Of a stretch of DNA of 15,657 nucleotides, positions 7,057-14,813 are shown piece after piece. The first letter of the stretch is position 1. Each line of letters starts with the position of its first letter. Below the pieces are notes generated by a model. That model was not told the origin of the DNA. It saw only the letters and a program-made list of their open reading frames with translations, and made no database searches. A program made the translations under genes and the position numbers. The DNA is from an uncultured Treponema sp. (lineage in GTDB: Bacteria > Spirochaetota > Spirochaetia > Treponematales > Treponemataceae), in contig CALBGU010000182.1 of assembly GCA_937893155.1 (NCBI GenBank), forward strand, positions 1-15,657. Direction: 5' to 3'.

Positions 7057-8910
7057 TTATGCCTGCTCTTTTTCGGTGCAGACGATGTGGAGGTCTTTAA
7101 GCTGCTGCTCGTCTACAAAGCTTGGACAATCGTCCATCGGGCTTGCGGCGAGGTTGTTCTTTGGGAATGCAATCACCTCGTGAATACTCTCCTCGTGCCT
7201 CATAAGCATAACAAGACGGTCGAGTCCTGGCGCAATACCACCGTGCGGCGGCGCACCATACTTGAACGCTTCAACCAAGAAGCCAAATGCCTTTTCTGCT
7301 CTCTCGCGGCTGTAGCCGACAATCTCAAAAATGCGTTCCTGCAATGCAGGGTCGTTGATACGCATAGAGCCAGAAGCCAACTCGTAACCGTTCAGAACTA
7401 AATCGTACAAATCGCCCTTTACGCTGCCAGGGTCGCTTTCGAGTGTGTCCCAATATTTTTTCTGCGGAAGCGTAAACATATGGTGCTCTGTTTCCCACTT
7501 GTTTTCGTCCTCGTTCCACGCAAAATACGGGAAGTCGATAATCCACGCAAAATGGAACTCGTCGGCAGGATTGTACAGATTTAAATCCTTGCCAAGCTGC
7601 TTTCTGACCGCACCGAGCGCAACGCACGCAACCTGCCATTTTTCGTCGCTCACGAAAAGAAGCAAGTCGTTTTTCTCTGCGTTGAGCTTTGAGCAAATCT
7701 CTGCTTCTTTGCCTGCAAAGAACTTTGAAATACCGCCCTCAAATGCGCCCTCTGCATTGACCTTCATCCACGCCAAGCCCTTCGCGTGATTGATTTTTGC
7801 AACTGCTTCAAGAGCCTCAATCATCTTTCTCGAATATTTGTCGGCTACGTTCTTCACGACGAGAGCCTTTAAGCCGCTTCGCTTGTGCCGCTCAATGCTC
7901 TTGTCTGCGTTTGCTGCGCCTGCCTTGAATGCGCTGAAATCAGACAAATCCGCCATAAATGCTGCGTCCTGCATCTTGAGGTCAAAGCGCAAATCTGGCT
8001 TGTCGCTTCCGTAGAAGTCGAAAGCGTCTTCCCAAACAATGCGGTCAAAGTGGACAGGCAGCGTGTAGTTCATCGTCTTTTTGAACACATAGCCCATCAT
8101 CGCTTCTGTTGTTTCAAGCACTTCCTCGCGGTTTGTGAAGCTCATCTCCATATCAATCTGGGTGAACTCTGGCTGACGGTCGCCGCGTGCGTCCTCGTCG
8201 CGATAACAGCGCGCAATCTGGAAGTATTTGTCGAAGCCAGACACCATCAAAAGCTGCTTGTAGAGCTGTGGACTCTGAGGCAAAGAATAGAACTTTCCCG
8301 GGTGAACACGGCTCGGAACGAGGTAATCGCGTGCGCCCTCTGGAGTTGATTTGATAAAAGTCGGCGTTTCGATTTCAAGAAATCCCTTGCTTGTGAGGAA
8401 CTCGCGAACCGCAAAAGTAACCTGTGAGCGAAGAATAATATTCTGCTGCATAGGCGTGCGGCGAAGGTCGAGATAGCGATATTTCAATCTTAAATCTTCG
8501 TTTGGCAAGACGATAGAGCCGTCTTTCTGCCGCACTTCCTCGATAGAGAACGGCAATTCTTTCGCTGTGGTGAAAATATGAATATCGCTTGCTTCAACTT
8601 CGATTTCGCCTGTGCTCATCTCTTTATTTATGTCTTTTTCGCTTCGGGCGATAACCGAGCCTTTTACTGCGATACAATATTCGCTTTTAAGAGAAGAAGC
8701 GATTTTCTTGACTTCCTCGCTTGCTTTGTCGCCTACAACAATTTGAGTAATTCCGTAGCGGTCGCGCAGGCTGATAAAGCTCAAGCCTCCCAAATTGCGA
8801 GAGCGGCTGACCCAACCGTTAAGAACAACATTCTTTCCAACATCTGCGGCTCTTAAATCTCCGCAGGTAACAGTTCTCCGAAAATCATCGGTGTTATTTG
8901 AGTTTTCCAT
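7057..8910 (-). CDS. aspS: Aspartyl-tRNA synthetase
   Basis: 617 residues, the bacterial class IIb enzyme charging tRNA-Asp. The N-terminal OB-fold anticodon-binding domain runs to about 115 (VVLNGWVSRSRNLGGLSFIS). Motif 1 region is FLEIETPTFIKSTPEGARDY (177-196). Motif 2 is IARCYRDEDARGDRQPEFTQ (232-251). A GAD insertion domain sits at about 300-430, and motif 3 is GGIAPGLDRLVMLM (557-570). The C-terminus NNLAASPMDDCPSFVDEQQL is typical. Length is a little above the usual 585-600. Whether it also mischarges tRNA-Asn cannot be told from sequence. The ATG at 8910 lacks a Shine-Dalgarno and lies nine bases after a -10 box. Monocistronic, with its own terminator. Confidence 0.96.
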   Translation of the reverse strand: MENSNNTDDFRRTVTCGDLRAADVGKNVVLNGWVSRSRNLGGLSFISLRDRYGITQIVVGDKASEEVKKIASSLKSEYCIAVKGSVIARSEKDINKEMSTGEIEVEASDIHIFTTAKELPFSIEEVRQKDGSIVLPNEDLRLKYRYLDLRRTPMQQNIILRSQVTFAVREFLTSKGFLEIETPTFIKSTPEGARDYLVPSRVHPGKFYSLPQSPQLYKQLLMVSGFDKYFQIARCYRDEDARGDRQPEFTQIDMEMSFTNREEVLETTEAMMGYVFKKTMNYTLPVHFDRIVWEDAFDFYGSDKPDLRFDLKMQDAAFMADLSDFSAFKAGAANADKSIERHKRSGLKALVVKNVADKYSRKMIEALEAVAKINHAKGLAWMKVNAEGAFEGGISKFFAGKEAEICSKLNAEKNDLLLFVSDEKWQVACVALGAVRKQLGKDLNLYNPADEFHFAWIIDFPYFAWNEDENKWETEHHMFTLPQKKYWDTLESDPGSVKGDLYDLVLNGYELASGSMRINDPALQERIFEIVGYSRERAEKAFGFLVEAFKYGAPPHGGIAPGLDRLVMLMRHEESIHEVIAFPKNNLAASPMDDCPSFVDEQQLKDLHIVCTEKEQA

Positions 8911-8919
8911 GGTAGTGTT

Positions 8920-8948
8920 ATTTTAGTGCAAACATCTTTTATAGACAA
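8920..8948 (-). promoter_or_regulatory. aspS promoter, probably leaderless or near-leaderless
   Basis: The -35 box TTGTCT (8948-8943) and the -10 box TAAAAT (8925-8920) have exactly 17 bases between them. Nine bases (AACACTACC) separate the -10 from the ATG at 8910 and contain no purine-rich Shine-Dalgarno. The expected start is zero to three bases before the ATG. Confidence 0.6.
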
Positions 8949-8983
8949 TAGCCGAAATAACGATTGCATAAAGTTACGGCGGC

Positions 8984-11098
8984 TTAGACTTTGAATAAAT
9001 CGATTTGAGAGCCGATTTTGTTGATAGCCTCGTGTACGTCGTGCGAAATGCCGAGCAAGGTGCTGCCGCTCATCTCCACGTTGCGCGCCGCCTCTGACAC
9101 TTCGTCCATACTGCTCTGCATAACCGCCGCCGATTCGCTCAGCGTGCGCATTTCGCCCAAAATCATCGCGTTCTTGCCCGCCATCTGCTTTGATGCGTCC
9201 TGCACATCGCTTTGGTTCGTGTTCATCGTGCGGAGTGCGTCGTTAATCTGCCGAGAACCTGCGTTCTGTTCCTGCATTGCGCCTTTGATGGTCGACACGA
9301 TTTCGCTTGTGCGCTCGATGTGCTCCGACACCGAATTGAGCGCGCTTCCCGTTTCGTTCGACGCAGAAACAACCTGCACAATTGAATCCTTGATGAGTGC
9401 CAACTGCTCGCCGATGGTCTTTGATTGCGCCGAACTGGTCTCCGAGAGCTTTCGGATTTCGTCTGCAACAACGCTAAAGCCGCGTCCTGCCTCTCCTGCG
9501 TGTGCCGCCTCAATCGCCGCATTCATCGCAAGCAAGTTTGTTTGAGAAGCAATCGAAGAAATCGTTGCGTTTGCTTCTTGCAGCATTTCGCTTTGAACTT
9601 CAATCGCCTTTATTCGCTCGTTCACATCGCTTTGCTTGGCAATGCCGATTTTTGCATTCTCCGCGAGTTCATCGAATGACTCCGCCATTCTGTCCACGCT
9701 TTTATTCACGCTCGAAATGTTGCCGACCATTTGCTCCACCGCGCTCGAAGCCTGCGCAACTCCCACGCCCTGCGCGTCAACCAGCGAGTTCAAGCCCGTA
9801 ATGCTTTGCGCAATGTCGTCCACTGCGCCCGAAGCCTGCGCCACAGACGAAGCCTGCTCTGCAATCTGCGTATTAATCTCGCCGATGTTGCCCGTAATCG
9901 CCTTGATTGCCATCGACGTATCTGCGCTACTGTCGCTGAGCTGCTGTCCCGAAAGAGCGAGTTGGGATTTCGTCTGCTTGACGGCTTTGACAATGCTTTG
10001 CAATTTGTCCAAAAAGGCATCGAACTCAATGATAAGGTCGCCGATTTCGTCGCGGATAAACAGCTTACAGCGGCGAGAAAGGTCGGCATCGCCCGTCGCC
10101 ATTTCTTTGAGGAAGTTCGTAACGTTGTAAATGCGCCACATCAGCCACTGCACGAACGTATAGGTAAGCGCAATAAAAATGAGCATTGCGACGGCAAGAA
10201 TCGGACTGACAATAAAAAAAGTCCTGTTCCGTACTTGCTCCACAATGCTCATGCTCTTTGCCACAAACAGCATACCCGACACGGTGTCGCCGCTTTTTAT
10301 CGGGCAGTAGACGCTGTAAAACCGTGTGCCTTTGATTTTTACCACGCCCGAAAACTTGTTTCCCTCTTCAAGCACGGTGCGCGATACATCAGGATTGTCG
10401 AGTTTTGTGCCGCGCAGTTGTTCGCCGAGTGTGGTAGAAACGCGCGTATCTCCCAAAAACAGCGTACATTCGCTGTCGTAGCTTGAGGTCGCTAAATCCA
10501 CAAAGTCATCGGTTGTCATATCGTAGCCACACGCAACCGCGCCGACGATGTCGCCGTTATGCTCAATCGGATAGAGTGCCACCATCGCAAAATCCGACGA
10601 GGCAAACTTGTCGAAGATGAAGCTTTCTTTGCCGCTGAGAGCGTCTTTGACGGCTGGAAAATTGCCCACGCTTTGCCCTGCGGCGATGTTGTACGAGCCT
10701 TCCACGATGTTGCCCTGTCGGTCGATGACGGCGGCAAAGTCCATATCAGCAGTGCTACCTGCCCGCTCAAACAAATCCGAGAACACTTGTATGTCGCCGT
10801 TTTCGGCAAGCGTTGAGCCGATTCCGTTGAGGTGTGAAAGCAGGTCTGCAAAGCCCTCGAGCGTTTTCTGCCAATCGGAAAGCGTGTCAAAACAACCCTG
10901 CGCGGTGTGTTCCAAACTTGTTTGCGAGGCACTCGTCTGCTCGCGGTTAAAAATCTCTAGTGTCAGCAGCAGTGTACCGACCACGCACGTCAAAATAGCC
11001 GCAACAAACAGCGTAACCAGTTTTGATTTTATCTGCCAGCCGCGTTTTGCGTTCGCTTCCATTCTGTCCAATTCTTTTTTCTCTTTCTTCGCTTCCAT
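8984..11098 (-). CDS. Methyl-accepting chemotaxis protein with Cache-type sensor
   Basis: 704 residues. A charged N-terminus is followed by TM1 (about 27-48), a periplasmic sensor (49-292), TM2 (about 293-316), HAMP (about 317-370) and a long cytoplasmic coiled coil. The signalling tip is ASQTNLLAMNAAIEAAHAGE and AGRGFSVVADEIRKLSE (about 517-553), which contacts CheA/CheW. The sensor region with DFAMVALYPIE, GDIVGAVACGYDM, CTLFLGDTRVST, FYSVYCPI and GMLFVAKS looks like a Cache domain; the ligand is unknown. No C-terminal CheR/CheB-docking pentapeptide is seen (it ends QIDLFKV). The start at 11098 has AGAGG eight bases upstream; an internal ATG at codon 13 is possible. No che genes are adjacent. 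I see no clear terminator in the 73 bases before aspS. Confidence 0.95.
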   Translation of the reverse strand: MEAKKEKKELDRMEANAKRGWQIKSKLVTLFVAAILTCVVGTLLLTLEIFNREQTSASQTSLEHTAQGCFDTLSDWQKTLEGFADLLSHLNGIGSTLAENGDIQVFSDLFERAGSTADMDFAAVIDRQGNIVEGSYNIAAGQSVGNFPAVKDALSGKESFIFDKFASSDFAMVALYPIEHNGDIVGAVACGYDMTTDDFVDLATSSYDSECTLFLGDTRVSTTLGEQLRGTKLDNPDVSRTVLEEGNKFSGVVKIKGTRFYSVYCPIKSGDTVSGMLFVAKSMSIVEQVRNRTFFIVSPILAVAMLIFIALTYTFVQWLMWRIYNVTNFLKEMATGDADLSRRCKLFIRDEIGDLIIEFDAFLDKLQSIVKAVKQTKSQLALSGQQLSDSSADTSMAIKAITGNIGEINTQIAEQASSVAQASGAVDDIAQSITGLNSLVDAQGVGVAQASSAVEQMVGNISSVNKSVDRMAESFDELAENAKIGIAKQSDVNERIKAIEVQSEMLQEANATISSIASQTNLLAMNAAIEAAHAGEAGRGFSVVADEIRKLSETSSAQSKTIGEQLALIKDSIVQVVSASNETGSALNSVSEHIERTSEIVSTIKGAMQEQNAGSRQINDALRTMNTNQSDVQDASKQMAGKNAMILGEMRTLSESAAVMQSSMDEVSEAARNVEMSGSTLLGISHDVHEAINKIGSQIDLFKV

Positions 11099-11149
11099 TT
11101 TTCTCGCCTCTGAAAAAATATTTTGTAGTGCCGTTTGGAAGATATGCCG

Positions 11150-11181
11150 TCATTGATATGTCATTTTTGAATGCCTCCTTT
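11150..11181 (-). promoter_or_regulatory. Strong Shine-Dalgarno and four-codon mini-ORF in the MCP leader
   Basis: AAAGGAGG (11181-11174), the strongest Shine-Dalgarno I see in the window, stands nine bases before ATG ACA TAT CAA TGA (11164-11150). This mini-ORF (MTYQ) is in the MCP reading frame, and its stop lies 51 bases before the MCP ATG. The stop overlaps a second ATG (11153) in another frame. It could be a leader peptide affecting MCP translation, or a remnant of an earlier longer start. Confidence 0.4.
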
Positions 11182-11229
11182 GCTGCTTGATTTTTTAATT
11201 TCTTTTTTTTAATCTAGCGCATTAAAAAC

Positions 11230-11261
11230 TGTCACACTTAAACGAAGGATTAAAAATGACA
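11230..11261. promoter_or_regulatory. Palindrome 1: TGTCA-N3-TTAA-N8-TTAA-N3-TGACA
   Basis: Left arm TGTCACACTTAA (11230-11241), spacer ACGAAGGA, right arm TTAAAAATGACA (11250-11261). The outer five and inner four bases of the arms match perfectly and the middle three do not. It has the same layout as the palindrome centred 85 bases further on. This fits a dimeric regulator's operator or a repeated element; the binding protein is unknown. Confidence 0.45.
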
Positions 11262-11307
11262 CCTTGAAAATTGAAAGAAAGCGCGATAGAGTATTATGTA
11301 GACGCGC

Positions 11308-11356
11308 AAAAAAGTGTCACTTTTAATTGTAGGTTTAAAAGTGACACTTTTTTTTG
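11308..11356. promoter_or_regulatory. Palindrome 2: 19-base perfect stem, terminator-like
   Basis: AAAAAAGTGTCACTTTTAA (11308-11326), spacer TTGTAGGT, TTAAAAGTGACACTTTTTT (11335-11353), then T to 11356. The arms are perfectly complementary and share TGTCA-N3-TTAA-N8-TTAA-N3-TGACA with palindrome 1. With T tracts on both sides it could act as a two-way terminator, but no plus-strand gene ends before it. On the minus strand it lies between the 132-residue membrane ORF and the MCP. Confidence 0.6.
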
Positions 11357-11656
11357 TCATTTTTTTCCGCGTGTCTAAATAGATATTGGTTACTTTTTAA
11401 AAAAGAGAGCCGTGTCTAAAAAAATTCGCACTCATTATCGTGCTTGACGTGAATAATCTTTTTTTCGCTCAATCCGTTTGTTTTGAGCAAAAAAATAGTT
11501 TTGACCTCGAAACAACAGTTTTGAGCCGTCCGCAGTTTTTTTTCACGCAAAACGCAGTCTTAAAGCCGAGCGTCAACCGTATTTTCAACCGAATCCAAAT
11601 CGTTTTGCACGCGTGTTTTGAGAAAAACAGATTTCGGAAACGGGGAAAACAGCCCG
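11357..11656. other. Gene-free spacer downstream of the membrane ORFs
   Basis: I see no credible gene here on either strand. The stretch is rich in A and T tracts. GTGTCTAAA occurs at about 11374 and 11413, and GTTTTGA recurs at about 11480, 11499, 11518 and 11614. CTGTTTTCCCCGT, just past the 132-residue ORF stop on the minus strand, nearly repeats the last codons of that ORF. This could be decayed sequence, but nothing in it is recognisable. Confidence 0.5.
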
Positions 11657-12055
11657 CTACCACAGCTGCACGGGGAAAAACAGATTTTTCGACGCTTGTA
11701 CAATGCCGAGTGCGACGAGATAAAGCCCCTCGCGGAACGTCTTTGTTTCTGCAAGGTGCGCGATTATATATAAAAGCAGTTCGGTGATGAGGATTTTCAA
11801 GAGTTTTTTTGCGATTTTCTTTGTCGAAAGCCCAATCGAATATTCAAAACTGGCAAAGAGCAACAGCGTGAAAAGCATAAACAGCAAAAACTTATCCGCA
11901 ATCAGCGCGCACGAGGCAAGCGAGAGCGAAACGAGCAAAAACGGCATAATTTTGTGTATCGTGCGTGCGCTATGGACAATCACTGCGCTTTTTAGTCCCG
12001 CATAAACGGCGAGAAATGCTAACACAAAGCAGTTTCGCACGGTTACATTCGCCAA
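11657..12055 (-). CDS. Small multi-span membrane protein, probably the 3' part of a split gene
   Basis: 132 residues with four or five hydrophobic segments (about 8-27, 36-54, 55-73, 86-100, 108-122) and basic loops such as STKKIAKKLLK, ending NLFFPVQLW. I recognise no family. The only start giving this length is TTG at 12055 with no good Shine-Dalgarno, and it overlaps the preceding ORF by 13 bases. If one A were restored to the A run at 12068-12063, the upstream ORF would read straight into this one (REKNQRLANVTVRNC), giving a single protein of about 228 residues. I think that is more likely than two genes. Last ORF of the transglutaminase cluster. Confidence 0.55.
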   Translation of the reverse strand: MANVTVRNCFVLAFLAVYAGLKSAVIVHSARTIHKIMPFLLVSLSLASCALIADKFLLFMLFTLLLFASFEYSIGLSTKKIAKKLLKILITELLLYIIAHLAETKTFREGLYLVALGIVQASKNLFFPVQLW

Positions 12056-12342
12056 TCGCTGATTTTTTCTCTCACCGTGATTTGCAAGAAGTATTTTCCT
12101 GCGCGGTTTATCGTTTGAGCAGCTCGCGGGATTTTTTCCATCGAATTATTCACGAGGGGAGAAAGCAATTCTGGCTTGACGGCAATTACCACCGCTGAAA
12201 GAAAAAGCACGCTCGCCAAAAAATCAAGAAGCGACAAACTGCGCGATTGCACGCACTTTGAAACGCGCTCTTTTGAGGCGGCAACAAAAGAAAACAGCTG
12301 TTGCTTTGCACTTCGCACTTTTTCTTTGAGCTTTTCTAGCAT
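12043..12342 (-). CDS. Small single-span membrane protein, probably the 5' part of a split gene
   Basis: 99 residues. A basic amphipathic N-terminus (MLEKLKEKVRSAKQQLFSF) is followed by one transmembrane helix (about 38-56) and a polar tail ending REKISDWRM. I recognise no family. The ATG at 12342 is 15 bases after the stop of the broken transglutaminase gene; the upstream GTGAGAAT is a weak Shine-Dalgarno. The last ten residues follow an A6 run and may be out of frame relative to the ancestral gene, which would continue into the 132-residue membrane ORF. Confidence 0.55.
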   Translation of the reverse strand: MLEKLKEKVRSAKQQLFSFVAASKERVSKCVQSRSLSLLDFLASVLFLSAVVIAVKPELLSPLVNNSMEKIPRAAQTINRAGKYFLQITVREKISDWRM

Positions 12343-12357
12343 ATTCTCACACTCTTT

Positions 12358-13303
12358 TTATTCGACAAGATAAAAATATAAGCCTTGATAGCTTCTTGAG
12401 TCTTTGCTCGCCATAACATCTACTTTTTCTATGCCGCTGGGAATACTGACTTTCAGCGTAAATGCGCCAGTTTTTGCATTTTTTGTCATCGGCTTCAGCT
12501 CTCCGTTTATTACGACTGCCATCGCCTGAAAATCTTTTGAAATTACTTCAAAATCATACTCATTCCCCGCTTTCACCACCGCGCCCAATGGCGAAATTAA
12601 ATGCGTGTCCTTCGTTTCTCCATAAGAGCGGTACGCCGTCGGAAAGCGCAGCACGTTTTCGCCGTAGCCCTCATATCCGCTCGAAGCAACAACATCGAAA
12701 TACATCACCTCTTCATAAGTTCCTGTGTTCAGCTCAAGGAGCTTCAAAATCTTCGTAACGGCGGCGTTTCTCGCAGTTGCAAACAGGTCTTCGGCGGGAT
12801 AATAGCGGCGGTTTTTTTCCACTTTGAAAAAGGATTCGTCGAAATATTCTTTCTCTTTCGGCGTTCCAAGCGTGGTCTGTCTTTTCCTGCAAATAGCCAG
12901 CATAGCCAAACCCTTTTGAATAGCCGTCAATAACAATCGCCTCAACATTTGCAAGCCTGCACATTTCTGCCATCAAATTGCTGTAGCCAGAGCATACCGC
13001 TTTTTTCTTTTTCAGCACGCTCACAGGGTCTTGCTTTGAAGTGCGCCCGCTAAAATACATTTCGCTGTCATACGCGATGTTGTCGCAAATCCAATCGTGC
13101 AGGATTTTGACCTTTGCGTCCGTGCTATTCACGCCCTGTGTCAGATTTTGTACGAGAGACGGCAAATTGTCTTTCGGCTTTTTGAAAACCGCTTCCGTTA
13201 TCTCTTTTGGAACTGCACGCACACGGCTTTCCATTGTCGCCGCAAATCCGCTAAAAGCAATACAGAGTGAAAATGCGAAAACGATAAATAGTTTCTTTAT
13301 CAT
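12358..13303 (-). pseudogene. Broken transglutaminase-like secreted protein (paralogue of the next gene)
   Basis: Two overlapping frames make up one disrupted gene. The 5' frame (13303 to 12734 as an open frame) encodes a Sec signal peptide (MIKKLFIVFAFSLCIAFSGF, then AA) and the start of a transglutaminase core: KKKAVCSGYSNL with Cys104 and KTDHAWN with His144. At about 12865-12835 the sense moves to another frame (open to 12358), which reads PKEKEYFDESFFKVEKNRR and ends with a C-terminal domain (LRFPTAYRS ... YFYLVE) clearly related to the end of the intact neighbour. The stretch with the catalytic Asp (WYLVDCTWD in the neighbour) is missing. Between HAWN and the (V/L)R(Y/F)PT motif there are about 71 residues versus 173 in the paralogue. 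A deletion that also shifted frame explains this best. A good Shine-Dalgarno (GGAG) precedes the ATG, and the gene is 22 bases from the lipoprotein gene. Confidence 0.75.
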
Positions 13304-13325
13304 AAAAAATCTCCGTCGTGAGCCT

Positions 13326-14687
13326 TTATTTTACAGTGTAGATTGCGATGCTTTCAAAGTTTCCTTTTGGGGAATCAGAAACCGAGAGCGTTACTTGTTT
13401 CAGATTTTGCGCAATAGAAATTTCTCCCGAAAATGTTCCGTTTCCGTTGTTTTCGAGCTGTATAAACTCTTTTCCACAAATTACTGTAACGAACTTTTTG
13501 TTGTCGACATGTACCGAAAACGTGTAGCTTTTTCCCTTTTCTAGCGGCATTTCAATCGGCGATATGATTTTTAAGTTCTTTGCAGAAGACGAAAATGTTG
13601 TAGGGTATCGAACAGAGGAAGCAGAAGAAGCTTCTACCAAAAACTCTCCACAACTCAAAGCCATTTTTGCGCCAGTTTTGCGATAAAATATCCGTATTGA
13701 ATACACGCCCGCTTTTGGAAACGAAAACAATGCCTGTTTTTTATCATCATCGCTTTTTACAAAATCGCAATTTTTAACCTGCGCATTCGTGGCAGTATCA
13801 ATCAGTTGAAACGAAAGTTCATAATCAGTGTTTGCCACATAAGAAAAAGAATACGCATTTTCCACTTTGTTCAATTTAGCAAAACTCTCTGCGCTCTCTG
13901 TTGCAGTGAAAAACTTTGGGCGTAAATCTGGTAGTTGTGAAAACTCTGCCTCAGAAAGAGGGCTTTCAAGAAGTTGATTTTTTTTCGAGTCAGGAAAATG
14001 CGTATAAATGAAATGCTCAGGCTTCAAAAATAGCCAATCAGTGTTGTAATCTTGCTTTGAAGACTTACCTTCCATGTGTCCAGAATCCCAAGTACAATCC
14101 ACAAGATACCACGCATCGTTTATTTTGACGATATTCCACGCATGATTTGATTCTGTGGGCTTTGCCTCTCCTAAAAGCGATGTACCGACACCACGCGCAT
14201 AGCCTGTGATTTTCTGACACGGAATATTAAGCGTATCGCAAAACTTTTTAAACGTGTTCGCATATCCTTCACATACAGCAGTTTTGGTTTTCAGTACACT
14301 CGGATATTCTTGGTCAGGAACAGTTCCTGCCCAAAAGTTTTTAGCGTCATACGAAATAAGCATACACAAAAAATCATGCGCCATTTTTACTTTCTCAAAA
14401 TCATTTTCCGCAGAAGCTGAAATCGTTTCGCAGACTTGTTTTACATATCCTTGCGCATTATTCGCACGCAAAGAGTCGAGTTTTTTGTCTTTCAAAAGCG
14501 TTTGCATATTTTTATACGGAATATCTGTGCGATATGAATATGCTTCATCGTAAGATTCAGGCGTAGGATAGCCTTTTGAAGCCGCTGTCGCAGACGGTAT
14601 TTTGCTTGTAAAAGTGTCCAGTGTAGCACAGCTGAAAAATAGCATTACACAAAATGCTATTCCGATAAAGAATGAGTATTTTTTCAT
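13326..14687 (-). CDS. Transglutaminase-like lipoprotein
   Basis: 453 residues from the ATG at 14687, which has GGAGGA just upstream; the longer frame adds 22 residues over the promoter region and is unlikely. Signal peptide MKKYSFFIGIAFCVMLFFSC has a lipobox (LFFSC), so Cys20 is probably lipidated and the protein is anchored to a membrane outside the cytoplasm. The transglutaminase/papain-like core (about 85-235) has its complete triad: Cys139 in KTAVCEGYANTF, His182 in SNHAWNIVKI, Asp197 in WYLVDCTWDSG, followed by FLKPEHFIYTHFP. Two C-terminal beta-rich regions follow, the last (359-453) shared with the broken neighbour. Bacterial members of this fold are often proteases or of unknown activity rather than cross-linkers, so the substrate is unknown. 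The region looks more A+T-rich than the housekeeping operon. Confidence 0.85.
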   Translation of the reverse strand: MKKYSFFIGIAFCVMLFFSCATLDTFTSKIPSATAASKGYPTPESYDEAYSYRTDIPYKNMQTLLKDKKLDSLRANNAQGYVKQVCETISASAENDFEKVKMAHDFLCMLISYDAKNFWAGTVPDQEYPSVLKTKTAVCEGYANTFKKFCDTLNIPCQKITGYARGVGTSLLGEAKPTESNHAWNIVKINDAWYLVDCTWDSGHMEGKSSKQDYNTDWLFLKPEHFIYTHFPDSKKNQLLESPLSEAEFSQLPDLRPKFFTATESAESFAKLNKVENAYSFSYVANTDYELSFQLIDTATNAQVKNCDFVKSDDDKKQALFSFPKAGVYSIRIFYRKTGAKMALSCGEFLVEASSASSVRYPTTFSSSAKNLKIISPIEMPLEKGKSYTFSVHVDNKKFVTVICGKEFIQLENNGNGTFSGEISIAQNLKQVTLSVSDSPKGNFESIAIYTVK

Positions 14688-14702
14688 TTCATTCCTCCAA
14701 AA

Positions 14703-14804
14703 AAGTAATAAAATATACGCTCTTACATAGTATTTTAATCCCGCATATACCAAAAAGCAAGAAAATGGTGCAAAAATATTACTTAAAAAGTATATTTATT
14801 ACTT
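14703..14804. promoter_or_regulatory. Three TATTACTT octamers in the lipoprotein/XRE divergent spacer
   Basis: TATTACTT occurs at 14777-14784 and 14797-14804 on the plus strand, starts exactly 20 bases apart (two helical turns), and inverted at 14710-14703, just upstream of the lipoprotein Shine-Dalgarno. Around the first copy is a 13-base palindrome, TACTTAAAAAGTA (14779-14791 region). The outer copies are part of near-identical inverted 16-17-mers (AAAGTAATAAAATATAC and AAAGTAATAAATATAC). These are candidate operators, most simply for the divergent XRE protein. Confidence 0.45.
14732..14760 (-). promoter_or_regulatory. Candidate promoter of the lipoprotein gene
   Basis: TTGCTT (14760-14755), 17 bases, TAAAAT (14737-14732). 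The leader would be about 38 bases and includes one inverted TATTACTT octamer and the GGAGGA Shine-Dalgarno. The -35 box is weak (three of six). Confidence 0.4.
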
Positions 14805-14813
14805 TATTAAAAG

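Noticed and set aside
10947..11153. 68-codon minus-strand ORF starting at the mini-ORF stop
   Set aside because: It overlaps the MCP N-terminus in another frame, is rich in Lys/Arg/Glu like a shadow of charged codons, and matches nothing I know.
11264..11356. Small RNA from a TTGAAA/TATTAT promoter ending at palindrome 2
   Set aside because: The spacing is 15 or 22 bases, neither good, and the transcript would be little more than the hairpin itself.
11461..11490. Terminator hairpin GCTCAA...TTGAGC
   Set aside because: The T tract precedes the stem and A follows it on both strands, the wrong order for a rho-independent terminator.
14688..14753. Longer lipoprotein start, 22 codons upstream of 14687
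   Set aside because: It would bury the signal peptide and lipobox and run through the promoter and Shine-Dalgarno; GGAGGA fits the 14687 start.
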